Below, in pieces: positions 9,246-18,028 of a stretch of DNA of 64,000 bases. Position 1 is the first letter of the stretch. Each line of letters begins with the position of its first letter. Origin of the DNA: Luteibacter sp. Sphag1AF (GTDB taxonomy: Bacteria > Pseudomonadota > Gammaproteobacteria > Xanthomonadales > Rhodanobacteraceae); the NCBI RefSeq assembly GCF_014192715.1, contig NZ_JACHYH010000003.1:186001-250000 (forward strand), written 5' to 3'. Below the pieces are notes generated by a model, which was given only the letters and a program-made list of their open reading frames with translations, did no database searches and was not told the DNA's origin. The position numbers and the translations under genes are program-made.

Positions 9246-9887
9246 TCAGACGAACCCGTGCTGCTTGAGAAAGGCTTCATCCAGGCGCGGCGCGTCGCCG
9301 GATGCGAGCAGACGCTCCACATACCGGGCCACCACATCCACCTCGATGTTGACTGCATCCCCCGCGCGTCGAGCCACAAATGCCGTGTGTTCCACGGTAT
9401 GCGGAATAAGGTTCACGCCAAAGCGCGAGCCGGCCACTTCGTTGACCGTGAGGCTGGTGCCATCAATGCAGACGGAGCCCTTGGCTGCGATGTAACGCGC
9501 AATGCCCGCAGGCACTTCGAACGTCCAGCGCTGCGAACGCCCGTCAGGCGTCACGGATACAACCTTGCCCACACCATCGACGTGACCGGACACCAGATGG
9601 CCGCCCAGACGGTCAGCCAGACGAAGTGCCTTCTCCAGATTCACCGGGTCACCCGGCTTGTGCTTGCCCAGCGTGGTGTGGGCCAGCGTCTCGTTGGAAA
9701 CGTCGGCGGCAAAGCCGTCCTTGTCGAACGAAATTACCGTGAGGCAAACGCCGGACACAGCAATGCTGTCGCCGAGGGCGACATCGCTCATGTCGAGATT
9801 GCCGGTGCCGACCACCAGGCGAACATCGCCGCCCCGGGGTTCCAGCCGCGCAATGCGGCCCACGGTCTGAATGATGCCGGTGAACAT
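9246..9887 (-). CDS. ribE: Riboflavin synthase, alpha subunit
   Basis: 213 residues. It dismutates two 6,7-dimethyl-8-ribityllumazine molecules to riboflavin and 5-amino-6-ribitylaminouracil. It has two tandem lumazine-binding barrels, the first starting MFTGIIQTVGRI and the second around HLVSGHVDGVGKV with SVCIDGTSLTVNEV. The ATG at 9887 is the canonical MFTGI start; the open extension to 10073 runs through the riboswitch and is not coding. The ribosome binding site GGGAGG (9897-9902) can be hidden in a local hairpin. It is the first gene after the FMN riboswitch and is followed by ribBX after a 29-base gap. Confidence 0.96.
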   Translation of the reverse strand: MFTGIIQTVGRIARLEPRGGDVRLVVGTGNLDMSDVALGDSIAVSGVCLTVISFDKDGFAADVSNETLAHTTLGKHKPGDPVNLEKALRLADRLGGHLVSGHVDGVGKVVSVTPDGRSQRWTFEVPAGIARYIAAKGSVCIDGTSLTVNEVAGSRFGVNLIPHTVEHTAFVARRAGDAVNIEVDVVARYVERLLASGDAPRLDEAFLKQHGFV

Positions 9888-9896
9888 CAGTGAACG

Positions 9897-9911
9897 CCTC
9901 CCGCTGGGGAG
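9897..9911 (-). promoter_or_regulatory. Small hairpin sequestering the ribE Shine-Dalgarno
   Basis: On the minus strand CTCCC (9911-9907) pairs with GGGAG (9902-9898) around the loop CAGC, covering the only good Shine-Dalgarno of ribE. It may act with the FMN riboswitch as a translational switch. The pairing is visible in the sequence; its regulatory role is inferred. Confidence 0.4.
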
Positions 9912-9964
9912 ACGGTGTTGCGATACTGGTTTTTCATGAAACGTTTCCCGCGTTATGCCGTGCG

Positions 9965-9982
9965 AAAAACGCCCCAAGGCGC
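9965..9982 (-). terminator. Candidate intrinsic terminator in the ribE leader
   Basis: Downstream of the riboswitch aptamer the minus strand reads GCGCC-TTGG-GGCGT followed immediately by a T run (9969-9965). The stem is short (five pairs including one G-U) but GC-rich. Its position, about 40 nt after the aptamer and 78 nt before the ribE start, is where an FMN-dependent terminator would be expected. Confidence 0.5.
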
Positions 9983-10022
9983 GTGGCGACACACCTTCCC
10001 TGCAAGGGAAAGCCTGCCGGCC

Positions 10023-10193
10023 GTCTTCTTTCATCCGGACTTTCGGGTGATTGCCCAAAGGCATCCACCTCAACCGTCGGCTCTGGCATCGGACCAGATC
10101 TGCTGACCCATCACCCAGGTGGCAATGGCGCTCGCGGGCTTGTCCCTTGTGAGGACCTACCGCCGGTGGGGAATTTCACCCCGCCCTGAAGAC
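10023..10193 (-). ncRNA. FMN riboswitch (RFN element)
   Basis: The minus-strand leader carries the conserved RFN blocks in order. They are AGGGCGGGGTGAAATTCCCC at the 5' side, then ACCGGCGGTA, GCCCGCGAGCG, a variable stem, GGTCAGCAGATCTGGTCC, GAGCCGACGGT and finally AGTCCGGATGAAAGAAGA. Helix P1 closes perfectly: GTCTTC (10193-10188) pairs with GAAGAC (10028-10023). It lies directly upstream of ribE and should repress ribE, ribBX and downstream genes when FMN is abundant. About 135 nt of expression platform separate the aptamer from the ribE start. The 70 bases between it and the upstream oxidoreductase hold no gene. Confidence 0.97.
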
Positions 10194-10263
10194 GTTACTT
10201 GAGAGCCGGCCTGGATCGACCGACGCTCACAAGGATACCACGTGGGGGTTGGCAGTCCGGGGC

Positions 10264-11244
10264 TCAAGCCCGGAGCACCTGATCCATGACCCACTGGGTC
10301 CGGGCGCCGGTCAGGGCCGTGGACGGGCTGCGCCCCGTGCCGGTGAGCTCGGCCACCACGGCTTCGATCAGGGGTTGCTGGATATGCGCCGGATTCGGAA
10401 TGGCCCATTCCTGGGCCTGGCCGCCCGCTTCGAGCCGGATGGGCGACTCGCCGAACGTGGCAAACATGATCCGGCCAGCGTCGCCAATGATCTCGGTGCG
10501 GTCCTCACGCCGATCCGCGCCGAACGTCCAAAGGCCCGTGCCCAGCACGCCGCTGGCAAACGCGAAGCTCATCGCCACCGTGTCCTCCGCGGCATAGGCA
10601 CCCAGCTGATTGGAGGTCATGCCGCGCACGTCGACTATCGGCCCCAGCAGGAAATCGAGGATATCCAGCGTGTGACAGCCAATGTCCACAAAGATGCCGC
10701 CGCCTGAAATGGCCGGCTGCACCGTCCAGGGCATGTTGGCCGGATCACGGTAGCGGTCTTCCAGCGGGTGATGAAGCATGGTGTTGACGATGCGCGGCTG
10801 GCCAATGGCGCCTTCAGCGAGTAGCTGCGCCACCTTGAGGAAACGAGGCAGGCGGCGGCGGTAGTAAGCCACGAATACCGGCACGTCAGCCGCTTCGCCC
10901 GCCGCGATGATCTCCTGGCACTGCGCGTGATCGAGCGCCATGGGCTTCTCGATATATACCGGCTTGCCAGCAGCGATGGCCATCAGCGCGTAGTCGCGAT
11001 GCGATGAAGGCGGCGTTGCCACGTAGATGGCGTTGACCTCGTCATCGGCGATCAGGGCTGCTGCGTCGTCATACCAGCGGGGCACGCCGTGCCGGCGCGC
11101 GTAGTCGGCCGCCAACGCGCCATCGCGACGCATCACCGCCACCAGCGAGGAATGATTCACCAGGGAAAATGCAGGACCGCTCTTGACCTCGGTCACGTTG
11201 CCGCACCCGATGATGCCCCAGCGTACGTCGCGAAGCGGAATCAT
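10264..11244 (-). CDS. Gfo/Idh/MocA-family oxidoreductase
   Basis: 326-residue NAD(P)-dependent dehydrogenase. The N-terminal Rossmann domain has WGIIGCGNVTE (about 9-19), YVATPPSSH and the family lysine in IEKPMALD (about 97-104). The C-terminal half is the usual mixed beta-sheet substrate domain with GCHTLDILDF providing the catalytic-region histidine. Substrates of such enzymes are usually sugars, inositols or bile-pigment-like compounds and cannot be read from sequence. Its ATG overlaps the ribD stop (11241-11244), so it is translationally coupled to ribD, an unusual location between ribD and the FMN riboswitch. Confidence 0.88.
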   Translation of the reverse strand: MIPLRDVRWGIIGCGNVTEVKSGPAFSLVNHSSLVAVMRRDGALAADYARRHGVPRWYDDAAALIADDEVNAIYVATPPSSHRDYALMAIAAGKPVYIEKPMALDHAQCQEIIAAGEAADVPVFVAYYRRRLPRFLKVAQLLAEGAIGQPRIVNTMLHHPLEDRYRDPANMPWTVQPAISGGGIFVDIGCHTLDILDFLLGPIVDVRGMTSNQLGAYAAEDTVAMSFAFASGVLGTGLWTFGADRREDRTEIIGDAGRIMFATFGESPIRLEAGGQAQEWAIPNPAHIQQPLIEAVVAELTGTGRSPSTALTGARTQWVMDQVLRA

Positions 11245-12344
11245 CCGCCGGGACGAAGGGTCAGGCGCATGTCATCACCCACCTGCCGGCGCTCTGTCGT
11301 GCGCAGCTTCCAGCGGGATGCCATGTCGTCCAGCGGCGGCAGATTGAGCAGCGGGCGGCCGGTGTGACCCAGCAACACAGGCGCGATATACAGAATCATT
11401 TCGTCGGCCAGACCGGCAGCAAGCAACGCACCGCACAGCGTGGGGCCGGCTTCGACGTGCACTTCGTTGATGTCGTGACGACCCATCCAGTGCATCACGG
11501 CAGCAAGGTCCAGACCATCGCCATCGCGACGGATGGCAGCTCGCTTCACATGTTGAAGGTGCGCAGGTACGGCGACGTCGTCGGCGTGCAGCAGCCACGT
11601 GGGCGCGGCATCATCAAGCACATGAGCGCCCGCTGGCGTCTTGAGTTCCCGATCCAGGATCACCCGCATGGGGGCCACGAAGGCATCGTCACCTGGCAAG
11701 CGAACCGTCAGGTGCGGATTGTCGGCGAGCACGGTGCCGCTGGCAGACAGAATTGCCGAGCTGCGCGCACGATAACGCTGCACATCAGCACGCGCATCTT
11801 CGCCCGTGATCCACTTCGATTCACCGTTCGCCAGCCCGGTACGGCCATCCAGACTCATGGCGAGCTTTACGCGTACCCAGGGCCGATGCCGTTCGATGCG
11901 ACTGAAGAAGCCGATATTGAGTTCGCGCGCCTGATCGCGCATCAAACCCAGCTGCACGCCAATGCCTGCATCGCGCAGCTTCGCAATCCCAGCGCCATCA
12001 ACCTGGGGAAACGGATCTTCCGCGGCGATCACCACGCGTCCCACACCTGCTGCAATCAACGCATCCGCACATGGCGGCGTGCGCCCGTGGTGCGCGCAGG
12101 GCTCAAGCGTCACGTAGGCGGTTGCGCCCCGGGCGGATTCGCCCGCCTCGCGCAACGCGAACACTTCGGCGTGCGGCTCACCCGCACGCGGATGCCAGCC
12201 TGTGCCCAGCACCGTGTCGCCGCGCGCAATGACGCAACCCACGCGGGGGTTGGGCTGGGTGGTGTGAAGGCCGTTGGCCGCAAGGCGCAGTGCGTGCGCC
12301 ATGTGGACATGATCCAGGGCCGGAAAGAAAGGCCGCGTGGTCAC
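11241..12344 (-). CDS. ribD: Bifunctional pyrimidine deaminase/reductase of riboflavin synthesis
   Basis: 367 residues. The N-terminal zinc deaminase (about 1-145) removes the 2-amino group of the GTP cyclohydrolase II product; the C-terminal reductase (about 148-367) reduces the ribose side chain with NADPH. Deaminase ligands are His58 with Glu60 in PHAEVFAL, and Cys83 and Cys92 in [12 protein letters not shown]. The reductase shows [22 protein letters not shown] and NPHLTVR. It is coupled to nrdR upstream and to the oxidoreductase downstream by 4-base overlaps. It lies upstream of the FMN riboswitch, so it is not under that switch unless another lies further up. Confidence 0.96.
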   Translation of the reverse strand: MTTRPFFPALDHVHMAHALRLAANGLHTTQPNPRVGCVIARGDTVLGTGWHPRAGEPHAEVFALREAGESARGATAYVTLEPCAHHGRTPPCADALIAAGVGRVVIAAEDPFPQVDGAGIAKLRDAGIGVQLGLMRDQARELNIGFFSRIERHRPWVRVKLAMSLDGRTGLANGESKWITGEDARADVQRYRARSSAILSASGTVLADNPHLTVRLPGDDAFVAPMRVILDRELKTPAGAHVLDDAAPTWLLHADDVAVPAHLQHVKRAAIRRDGDGLDLAAVMHWMGRHDINEVHVEAGPTLCGALLAAGLADEMILYIAPVLLGHTGRPLLNLPPLDDMASRWKLRTTERRQVGDDMRLTLRPGG

Positions 12345-12859
12345 GAGCCTTTCCTGCCCCGCTTCGCGGCGTCCAGCAATGGCAGCTGCAAGCCCTCCGA
12401 CGCAGGGAGGTCGCGCTCCAGTTTTTCGATTTCCTCGCGGAACGCGTGCACGTCTTCAAAGCGCCGGTAAACCGATGCAAAGCGGACGTAAGCCACCTGG
12501 TCGAGTTTCTTCAATTCGCGCATCACCAGTTCACCCACCTGGCGGGAGGGAACTTCGCGATCACCACACCGACGCAGGTCGTTGGTGACGGCGCGCACGG
12601 CGACATCCACCGCGTCGCTGATCACCGGGCGCTTCTGCAATGCGCGCTCGAAGCTCACGCGTAGTTTCTGTTCGTCGAACGCTTCGCGCCGGTCGCCGGA
12701 TTTGACGATGGCGGGAAGTTTGAGTTCCGCGGTTTCGAACGTGTTGAAACGCTCGCCACACTGCGGGCACTCGCGGCGACGGCGCACCGTGCTCCCGTCT
12801 TCGGTCAGACGGGAGTCGATGACGCGCGTATCTTCATGCTGGCAAAAAGGACAATGCAT
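12341..12859 (-). CDS. nrdR: Transcriptional repressor NrdR
   Basis: 172 residues. NrdR represses ribonucleotide reductase operons by sensing ATP/dATP. The N-terminal zinc ribbon is complete: Cys3-Cys6 (CPFC) and Cys31-Cys34 (CPQC). The ATP-cone domain follows (about 48-138), starting [16 protein letters not shown]. Placement between glyA and ribD is the common gammaproteobacterial arrangement. Its stop overlaps the ribD start by 4 bases, and 24 bases separate it from glyA. Confidence 0.97.
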   Translation of the reverse strand: MHCPFCQHEDTRVIDSRLTEDGSTVRRRRECPQCGERFNTFETAELKLPAIVKSGDRREAFDEQKLRVSFERALQKRPVISDAVDVAVRAVTNDLRRCGDREVPSRQVGELVMRELKKLDQVAYVRFASVYRRFEDVHAFREEIEKLERDLPASEGLQLPLLDAAKRGRKGS

Positions 12860-12883
12860 GCTCGGGCGTCAGGCCCCGGAGCC

Positions 12884-14140
12884 TCAGCCGTACACCGGGA
12901 AGCGTGCACACTGAGCCGTGACCTTTTCACGCACGGCAGCGATCACGGCCTCATCAGCCGGCGCATCCAGCACGTCGCAGATCCACTGGGTCAGTTCCAC
13001 CGTATCGGCTTCCTTGTAACCACGCGTGGTGATGGCGGGCGTGCCAACGCGCAGACCGGAGGTGACGAACGGCGAACGCGGATCGTTGGGAACGGCGTTC
13101 TTGTTGACGGTGATGTGTGCCTTGCCAAGAGCGGCTTCCGCGTCCTTGCCCGTGACGTCACGACCGATCATGTCGATCAGCATCAGGTGGTTTTCGGTGC
13201 CGCCGGAGACAATGCGGTAACCGCGTTCCATGAAGGTCTTCGCCATGACCTTGGCGTTCTTCACGACCTGAGTCTGGTATTCGGTGAACGCAGGCTCAAG
13301 CGCTTCCTTGAACGCGACAGCCTTCGCGGCGATCACGTGCATCAGCGGGCCACCCTGAATGCCGGGGAAGACCACGGACTGCAACTTCTTCTCGATCTCT
13401 TCGCCAGCACCCTTCGCCACGATGATGCCGCCGCGCGGACCACGCAGCGTCTTGTGCGTGGTGGAGGTCACCACGTGGGCGTGCGGCACCGGGCTCGGGT
13501 ACACGCCGGCGGCCACGAGACCGGCGATGTGCGCCATGTCCACGAACAGGTAGGCACCGACCTTGTCGGCAATGGCGCGGAAGCGCGCCCAGTCCAGTAC
13601 CTGCGAATAGGCCGAGAAACCGGCCACGATCATTTTCGGCTTGTGTTCGACGGCAAGCTTCTCGACTTCGTCGTAATCGACCAGGCCGGTGTCCGGCTGG
13701 ATACCGTACTGAATCGCATTGAAGATCTTGCCGGACAGATTGACCTTGGCGCCGTGGGTCAGGTGACCACCGTGGGCGAGGCTCATGCCCAGGATCGTGT
13801 CGCCCGGCTGCAACAGCGCGAAGTACACAGCCTGGTTGGCCTGCGAGCCCGAGTGCGGCTGCACGTTGGCGTAGTCGGCGTCGAACAGCTGCTTCAGGCG
13901 GTCAATCGCCAGTTTCTCGGCGATATCCACATATTCGCAGCCGCCGTAGTAACGCTTGCCCGGATAGCCTTCGGCGTACTTGTTGGTCAGGACGGAGCCC
14001 TGGGCCTCCATCACACGCGGGCTTGCGTAGTTCTCCGAGGCGATCAGTTCGACGTGATCTTCCTGGCGACGAGCTTCCAGGGAGATGGCCTTGGCCAGTT
14101 CGTCGTCGTAACCGGCGATGGTGCAATCCTTCGGGAACAT
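12884..14140 (-). CDS. glyA: Serine hydroxymethyltransferase
   Basis: 418 residues, the standard bacterial length. A PLP enzyme that interconverts serine and glycine and loads one-carbon units onto tetrahydrofolate. [15 protein letters not shown] contains the PLP lysine, [16 protein letters not shown] is near the N-terminus, and [14 protein letters not shown] is the substrate loop. The ATG at 14140 ([10 protein letters not shown]) is preceded by TTGAGGT; a much longer open frame extends upstream but is antisense to the protease gene and was rejected. It heads the minus-strand glyA-nrdR-ribD transcript. Confidence 0.97.
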   Translation of the reverse strand: MFPKDCTIAGYDDELAKAISLEARRQEDHVELIASENYASPRVMEAQGSVLTNKYAEGYPGKRYYGGCEYVDIAEKLAIDRLKQLFDADYANVQPHSGSQANQAVYFALLQPGDTILGMSLAHGGHLTHGAKVNLSGKIFNAIQYGIQPDTGLVDYDEVEKLAVEHKPKMIVAGFSAYSQVLDWARFRAIADKVGAYLFVDMAHIAGLVAAGVYPSPVPHAHVVTSTTHKTLRGPRGGIIVAKGAGEEIEKKLQSVVFPGIQGGPLMHVIAAKAVAFKEALEPAFTEYQTQVVKNAKVMAKTFMERGYRIVSGGTENHLMLIDMIGRDVTGKDAEAALGKAHITVNKNAVPNDPRSPFVTSGLRVGTPAITTRGYKEADTVELTQWICDVLDAPADEAVIAAVREKVTAQCARFPVYG

Positions 14141-14431
14141 CGAAGACCTCAATCGTGGGATAGGGGAAGACCGAAAGTGTAACGCCCACGGGCCTTTGCG
14201 GCCACTGGCGCCGGGGCGGGGCGGTGGCTGCGCCGGAGGGGAGTTAGCAGAGCGCTCCCACCCTGCCTTGAGACTGCCCGGAAGGGCTTTTGAGGGCGCC
14301 AGCCCTAATCCGTGTAAGGCGCCGCCTCGCGATGACAGTTGGGCGCGTACGTGGGCATAGCTCTCAATTACGCTTCGCCGCGGGCGCTTCCCGCTCATCC
14401 CCACAACCGAAATCCCCTTGAAGGAATATCT
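14141..14431. other. Divergent intergenic region glyA / metalloprotease 1
   Basis: 291 bases between divergent starts. On the minus strand a TACACT hexamer about 35 bases upstream of glyA could be a -10 element. On the plus strand the last bases hold AAGGA, the ribosome binding site of metalloprotease 1. No open frame with a credible start and no strong hairpin was found. Confidence 0.4.
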
Positions 14432-15466
14432 ATGAATCACATGGATCGTAAGCGCGTGCGCGCCATTTGCGCACTCAGCCTGTGCATCGGCGCCTCCCTG
14501 AGCCACGCATCCCCTCCCACGGACCCTGCCCGCATGGTCGAGGACTTCGACGCCCAGGTTGCTGCCCGCGACTCCGGAGCCCGCCTGCGCCGCCCGGCTG
14601 CCCAGCCTTCTGACTCGTCCCTCCGCCTCGTCGAGCGCCTGAACAGCCAGGTCCTGCTGTCCGACGGACGGGATGCGACGATCTGGGAAGTGAATGACGG
14701 CGGCCGCGAGGGCTTCGCCATTCGTGCCGGCGACACGCTGTCCGTGTCGGTTGCCGAAGAAGATGGTTTGCACGTGACCGGCTACACGCGCGGCAGCCGC
14801 CGCGTGGATCACAACACGATCCCCAACGCCCCGGAGCAGTTCATGCCGGAGTACAAGGACGACACCGTTGAAACCGGTGATCAGCAGGGCGACCAGACCG
14901 ATTCCCAGGACGGCAAGCCACCGGAAGTCCGGGTCGCCGCGCTCGTGCATGATGATGTCGAGCTCTCGGACGAAGCGATCCTTGCCGCGCAGTTCACGCG
15001 ATGGATCAAGCATATGGAAACCGAGGTCATGCCGGAAGGAAAGGTGTACGTGGAGCTTCGTCGCCGCGTCGCCGGCGTAACCGACTTCACTTACGGGTAT
15101 GACCGTGCACTGTACGATTGGCGAGACGCTGTCACCAAGATCCTCTCTCCCCAGGAGCCCTTTGGCTACGTGCGCCACCTGTTGCTGGTCAACGGCAAGC
15201 ACGTCGAGCCGGGCGCCGCAGGATATGCCTTCCTGAAGGGCTATTCGGGCATGGCATCCGTGGCCTACAGCAGCGATGTGGCCGCGCATGAAATTGGCCA
15301 CATGCTGGGGGGAGTTCATGAGCGCGCCGCACAGCGCGAAGCCGGGCTGCTTCAAAGCTGCGTCACCACCATGTGGAAGGAAGCAGGCAGGCGTGTCCCC
15401 TGCTACACGTACAGCGTCGGCAACACCGCCCTGATCCGCGAATACCATCACCTGCCGCCGCTATAG
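14432..15466 (+). CDS. Secreted metzincin-like zinc metalloprotease, paralog 1
   Basis: 344 residues with a Sec signal peptide (cleavage probably after the ASLSHA stretch, near residue 23). A beta-rich N-terminal region (about 30-130) resembles that of the three neighbouring paralogs, and an acidic linker rich in D/E/Q follows (about 135-165). In the catalytic domain, [11 protein letters not shown] (286-296) fits the metzincin signature HExxHxxGxxH, with three zinc histidines and the general-base glutamate. Met314 in CVTTM is a candidate Met-turn residue. AAGGA lies 8 nt before the ATG; another in-frame ATG follows 9 bases later. It is the most diverged of the four and lacks the AWW motif of the others. 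Substrate unknown. Confidence 0.8.
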   Translation: MNHMDRKRVRAICALSLCIGASLSHASPPTDPARMVEDFDAQVAARDSGARLRRPAAQPSDSSLRLVERLNSQVLLSDGRDATIWEVNDGGREGFAIRAGDTLSVSVAEEDGLHVTGYTRGSRRVDHNTIPNAPEQFMPEYKDDTVETGDQQGDQTDSQDGKPPEVRVAALVHDDVELSDEAILAAQFTRWIKHMETEVMPEGKVYVELRRRVAGVTDFTYGYDRALYDWRDAVTKILSPQEPFGYVRHLLLVNGKHVEPGAAGYAFLKGYSGMASVAYSSDVAAHEIGHMLGGVHERAAQREAGLLQSCVTTMWKEAGRRVPCYTYSVGNTALIREYHHLPPL

Positions 15467-15481
15467 TCTTCACGCTGCGGG

Positions 15482-15515
15482 ATGAAATGGCGCGTCAGCT
15501 GACGCGCCATTTCAT
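15482..15515. repeat. Perfect 34-bp palindrome after metalloprotease 1
   Basis: The 17 bases 15482-15498 (ATGAAATGGCGCGTCAG) are exactly reverse-complemented by 15499-15515 with no spacer. It starts 15 bases after the stop codon. As RNA it would form a stem of about 15 pairs with an AGCT loop. A T run is missing on both sides, so it is an imperfect match to an intrinsic terminator. It could be a transcript-stabilising or terminating hairpin, or a protein site. Confidence 0.85.
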
Positions 15516-15660
15516 GACGGGAAAAACGCCCTACGGAAGAAACCTCCCTCCCGAAGGACATGCAGAGGAATAAGCCTGCAAGGAACGGGCGCGACGTTGC
15601 GAATACTGGTCAATTGCACGCCGCCCGGCGTGCTGCAACCACGCATGGCAAGGAGACCTC

Positions 15661-16767
15661 ATGCGCACATTCACACGGACACGCTCTCTCATTTTCATCG
15701 CTATCGCAGGCATCCTCTCCTGCACCGACGCGCTTGCATCCATGGGCAACGCTACCCTCGAAGCTTTTGATCACGCGGTTGCCTCCGGCCTTCCCGCAAG
15801 CGTGGCCATACCGGGCCATGCCACGCGCGCTACGGGCCGCACGATGCCGGAAAACCTCGTCATCCACGAAGAGATCCATGCCGATGTCATTTTCCCTGAC
15901 GGAACCTCTGCGTTGATGTACAACGCCACGTATGACGCGAAGCCCGCCATCGCCATCCGCTTTGGCGATCACCTGGACATATCGGTTGCGACGGAACACG
16001 GTATCGAGCGCACGGGTTTTGACGGAAATTCCGCCGAAATCGAGCACAGCGGCCCAGGCAAAGTGGACACACCGACGCCCGCACCGCGCATGACAACAGC
16101 AGCACGCGGCCCGGCGGCGCAGGCTCTGTCACATAACGCAATCATCGACCCGGAGCGGCTGACCTTCAACGTGGTGATCCACGATGACACTGGAATCACG
16201 TTCCCGGCGCACGTGCATGCGGACTTTGTCGCATGGTGGGTAGCGGATCTCTCGATGAATATTCTCCGGAACGAGCCCGTCATCCAGAAGCAGCGCCCGC
16301 TCATTTACTACCGCGCCAACATTCCCGACCTGACCGACATCGCGTACGGGCACGAGCAGTCGCTGGAAGACTGGACCAGTGCCGTGAGCGCCTATGTGCA
16401 CCGTTACGACATCCCGCTGTCTCCACTGCACCGTTATGTGCTTCTCGTGAACGACGGCGTGACGAAAGACATCGCCGGCCAGGCATGGGTCCGGGGTTCC
16501 GCCGCGATTGCATCCATCGGCATCGGCCGCTACAGCGTCGTGGCGCACGAACTGGGCCACACGCTGGGCGCCACACACGACCACGCTGAAATTCGTCGCG
16601 ATGGCTGGTGGGCGTGCGAAACCAACATGTACGAACCACCCCTTCTGTGGCGTGCCAACTGCTACCGGTATGCACGCGGCAACGAAGCGGCGATACGCGA
16701 GTATGTTTCCACCATGGCCAGCGAACCGGTGGATGAGGACCTGAAACGCGGTGTGCGGATTCATTGA
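15661..16767 (+). CDS. Secreted metzincin-like zinc metalloprotease, paralog 2
   Basis: 368 residues; signal peptide about residues 1-27. The N-terminal region contains FDHAVASGLPASVAIP (about 35-50) and DVIFPDG, blocks shared with paralogs 3 and 4, and probably forms a prodomain. The catalytic domain begins near LTFNVVIHDD (about 166) and includes HADFVAWW. The zinc motif is HELGHTLGATH (296-306), followed by WWACETNM with candidate Met-turn Met323 and then NCYRY, suggesting a Cys319-to-CYRY disulfide. AAGGAGA precedes the ATG. A 7-bp inverted repeat (15616-15633) lies in the leader. It is the most canonical paralog. Secretion is predicted; its target is unknown. Confidence 0.83.
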   Translation: MRTFTRTRSLIFIAIAGILSCTDALASMGNATLEAFDHAVASGLPASVAIPGHATRATGRTMPENLVIHEEIHADVIFPDGTSALMYNATYDAKPAIAIRFGDHLDISVATEHGIERTGFDGNSAEIEHSGPGKVDTPTPAPRMTTAARGPAAQALSHNAIIDPERLTFNVVIHDDTGITFPAHVHADFVAWWVADLSMNILRNEPVIQKQRPLIYYRANIPDLTDIAYGHEQSLEDWTSAVSAYVHRYDIPLSPLHRYVLLVNDGVTKDIAGQAWVRGSAAIASIGIGRYSVVAHELGHTLGATHDHAEIRRDGWWACETNMYEPPLLWRANCYRYARGNEAAIREYVSTMASEPVDEDLKRGVRIH

Positions 16768-16843
16768 CCGGCGCTGACCGGAAGGAACCCACGAACGCAT
16801 GCGCAATGTCTGCGCACGCGTCACTCACGCCACGGAGCACTTC

Positions 16844-17968
16844 ATGAGTCCTACCCATACGCGGGCCGCCACGGCCGCCGCCATCGCCCTGTTATGGATT
16901 ACCGGGCCAGTCAGCGCGCACGCGCCCGGAAATCACAACGCCCACGGCAATGCACTCACCCAGGCCGGCGATACCGTCATTGATGCGTTCGATGCCGCCG
17001 TCTCGCACGATCTACCCCATACGCTGACTATCCCGCAAAGTGCCCACGACGACCATGCGCGCCAGGCTCCCCTTTCACTGACCGTCATCGCGCCTCTTCC
17101 CGTGACAGTAAACCTGCCCGATGGCAGACAGGCTCACATGTATGAGGGCGAGCTTCATGGCGCACCGGTGTCCATCACCCGCTCGCCGGAGCGACTGGAT
17201 ATCACTGAGGTCACTGCGGACGGCGTATCGGTCATCAGTTTCGCCTCAGGGCAGCCGTCGGGCGACTCGTCGCGTTGGCCAGACGTCCGCACGACAACCA
17301 GACGACAGGAGGCCAGCGGCCATCCGGACAATCAGGAAAACGAAGAGGACGACGTTCTTGACGACGACACGGTTCCCCCGCCCACCGCCGAGGCCGATAT
17401 CAGCGAGCCCATCGAGTTCATGCTGGTCATGCACGATGAAATTCGCGCATCGCGGACGCCATTCATTCACGCACGCTACGTGGCGTGGTGGCTGAGTGAC
17501 CTGAAGAAGAACGTGCTGCCGTACGATCCGGTAGTGCTCTCCTATGTTTCTACGCCCAGCCTGAGCGATGTCCCGTATGGCCATCCGCAAATGCTGTCCG
17601 ACTGGGGCGCCAGGGTCGGCCAATACCGCGCTGAGCGAGGGCTCCGTCACACGTGGAAGCGGTTCTACATACTTCTGACTGACGGCGATCCGGTCAAGGG
17701 AAGACTGGGAGTAGCCATGCCTTCTGCGGGCGTGGCGGCCGCTTCCCTCCAGGCACGCTACCGGACGCTGGCGCACGAAGCGGGGCATCTGCTGGGTGCC
17801 ACGCACAGGGACGGACTGACCCAATGGGGCTCGTGGCTCTGGCCCTGCCAGACCAACATGCGCTCGCCCGACGCCCCGTTGCTGCATAACTGCTATGTCT
17901 ACTCACCCGCCAACATGGCGCGTATCGCACGCCATGTGGAGTACATGGGACGTCCACCTGCGGATTGA
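16844..17968 (+). CDS. Secreted metzincin-like zinc metalloprotease, paralog 3
   Basis: 374 residues; signal peptide ending near GPVSAHA. The shared N-terminal block is FDAAVSHDLPHTLTIP, followed by VNLPDG; an acidic linker (EENEEDDV-like) precedes the catalytic domain. The catalytic half has ARYVAWWLSDLKKN, then HEAGHLLGATH (311-321) and WLWPCQTNM with candidate Met-turn Met339, then NCYVYS. The ATG at 16844 places GGAG 6 nt upstream and starts directly at the signal peptide; an in-frame ATG at 16799 with AAGGAA further upstream is the alternative. Gap to paralog 2 is 76 bases, so the two may be cotranscribed. Confidence 0.82.
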   Translation: MSPTHTRAATAAAIALLWITGPVSAHAPGNHNAHGNALTQAGDTVIDAFDAAVSHDLPHTLTIPQSAHDDHARQAPLSLTVIAPLPVTVNLPDGRQAHMYEGELHGAPVSITRSPERLDITEVTADGVSVISFASGQPSGDSSRWPDVRTTTRRQEASGHPDNQENEEDDVLDDDTVPPPTAEADISEPIEFMLVMHDEIRASRTPFIHARYVAWWLSDLKKNVLPYDPVVLSYVSTPSLSDVPYGHPQMLSDWGARVGQYRAERGLRHTWKRFYILLTDGDPVKGRLGVAMPSAGVAAASLQARYRTLAHEAGHLLGATHRDGLTQWGSWLWPCQTNMRSPDAPLLHNCYVYSPANMARIARHVEYMGRPPAD

Positions 17969-17973
17969 CGCCA

Positions 17974-18023
17974 GACCTGCGCCGTGCCGGCAGCCACGAA
18001 GTCATGGCGGCACGGCACAGGTC
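17974..18023. terminator. Bidirectional hairpin between convergent metalloproteases 3 and 4
   Basis: Sixteen-base arms at 17974-17989 and 18008-18023 pair with a single mismatch (GACCTGcGCCGTGCCG against CGGCACGGCACAGGTC), and an inner GCCA/TGGC pair extends the structure. It fills the 60-base gap between the two stop codons. No T run follows on either side, so termination is inferred from position and stem strength. Confidence 0.6.
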
Positions 18024-18028
18024 GCCTG

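Noticed and set aside
7609-9495. 628-codon frame across ldcA, ribBX and ribE on the plus strand
   Set aside because: Crosses three established minus-strand genes; no domain.
9888-10073. N-terminal extension of ribE
   Set aside because: The region is the riboswitch expression platform; MFTGI is the family start.
12836-14182. 448-codon frame antisense to glyA and nrdR
   Set aside because: Antisense shadow; crosses two well-defined genes.
14141-15451. N-terminal extension of glyA to 855 codons
   Set aside because: The added part is antisense to metalloprotease 1, and SHMT starts at MFPKD.
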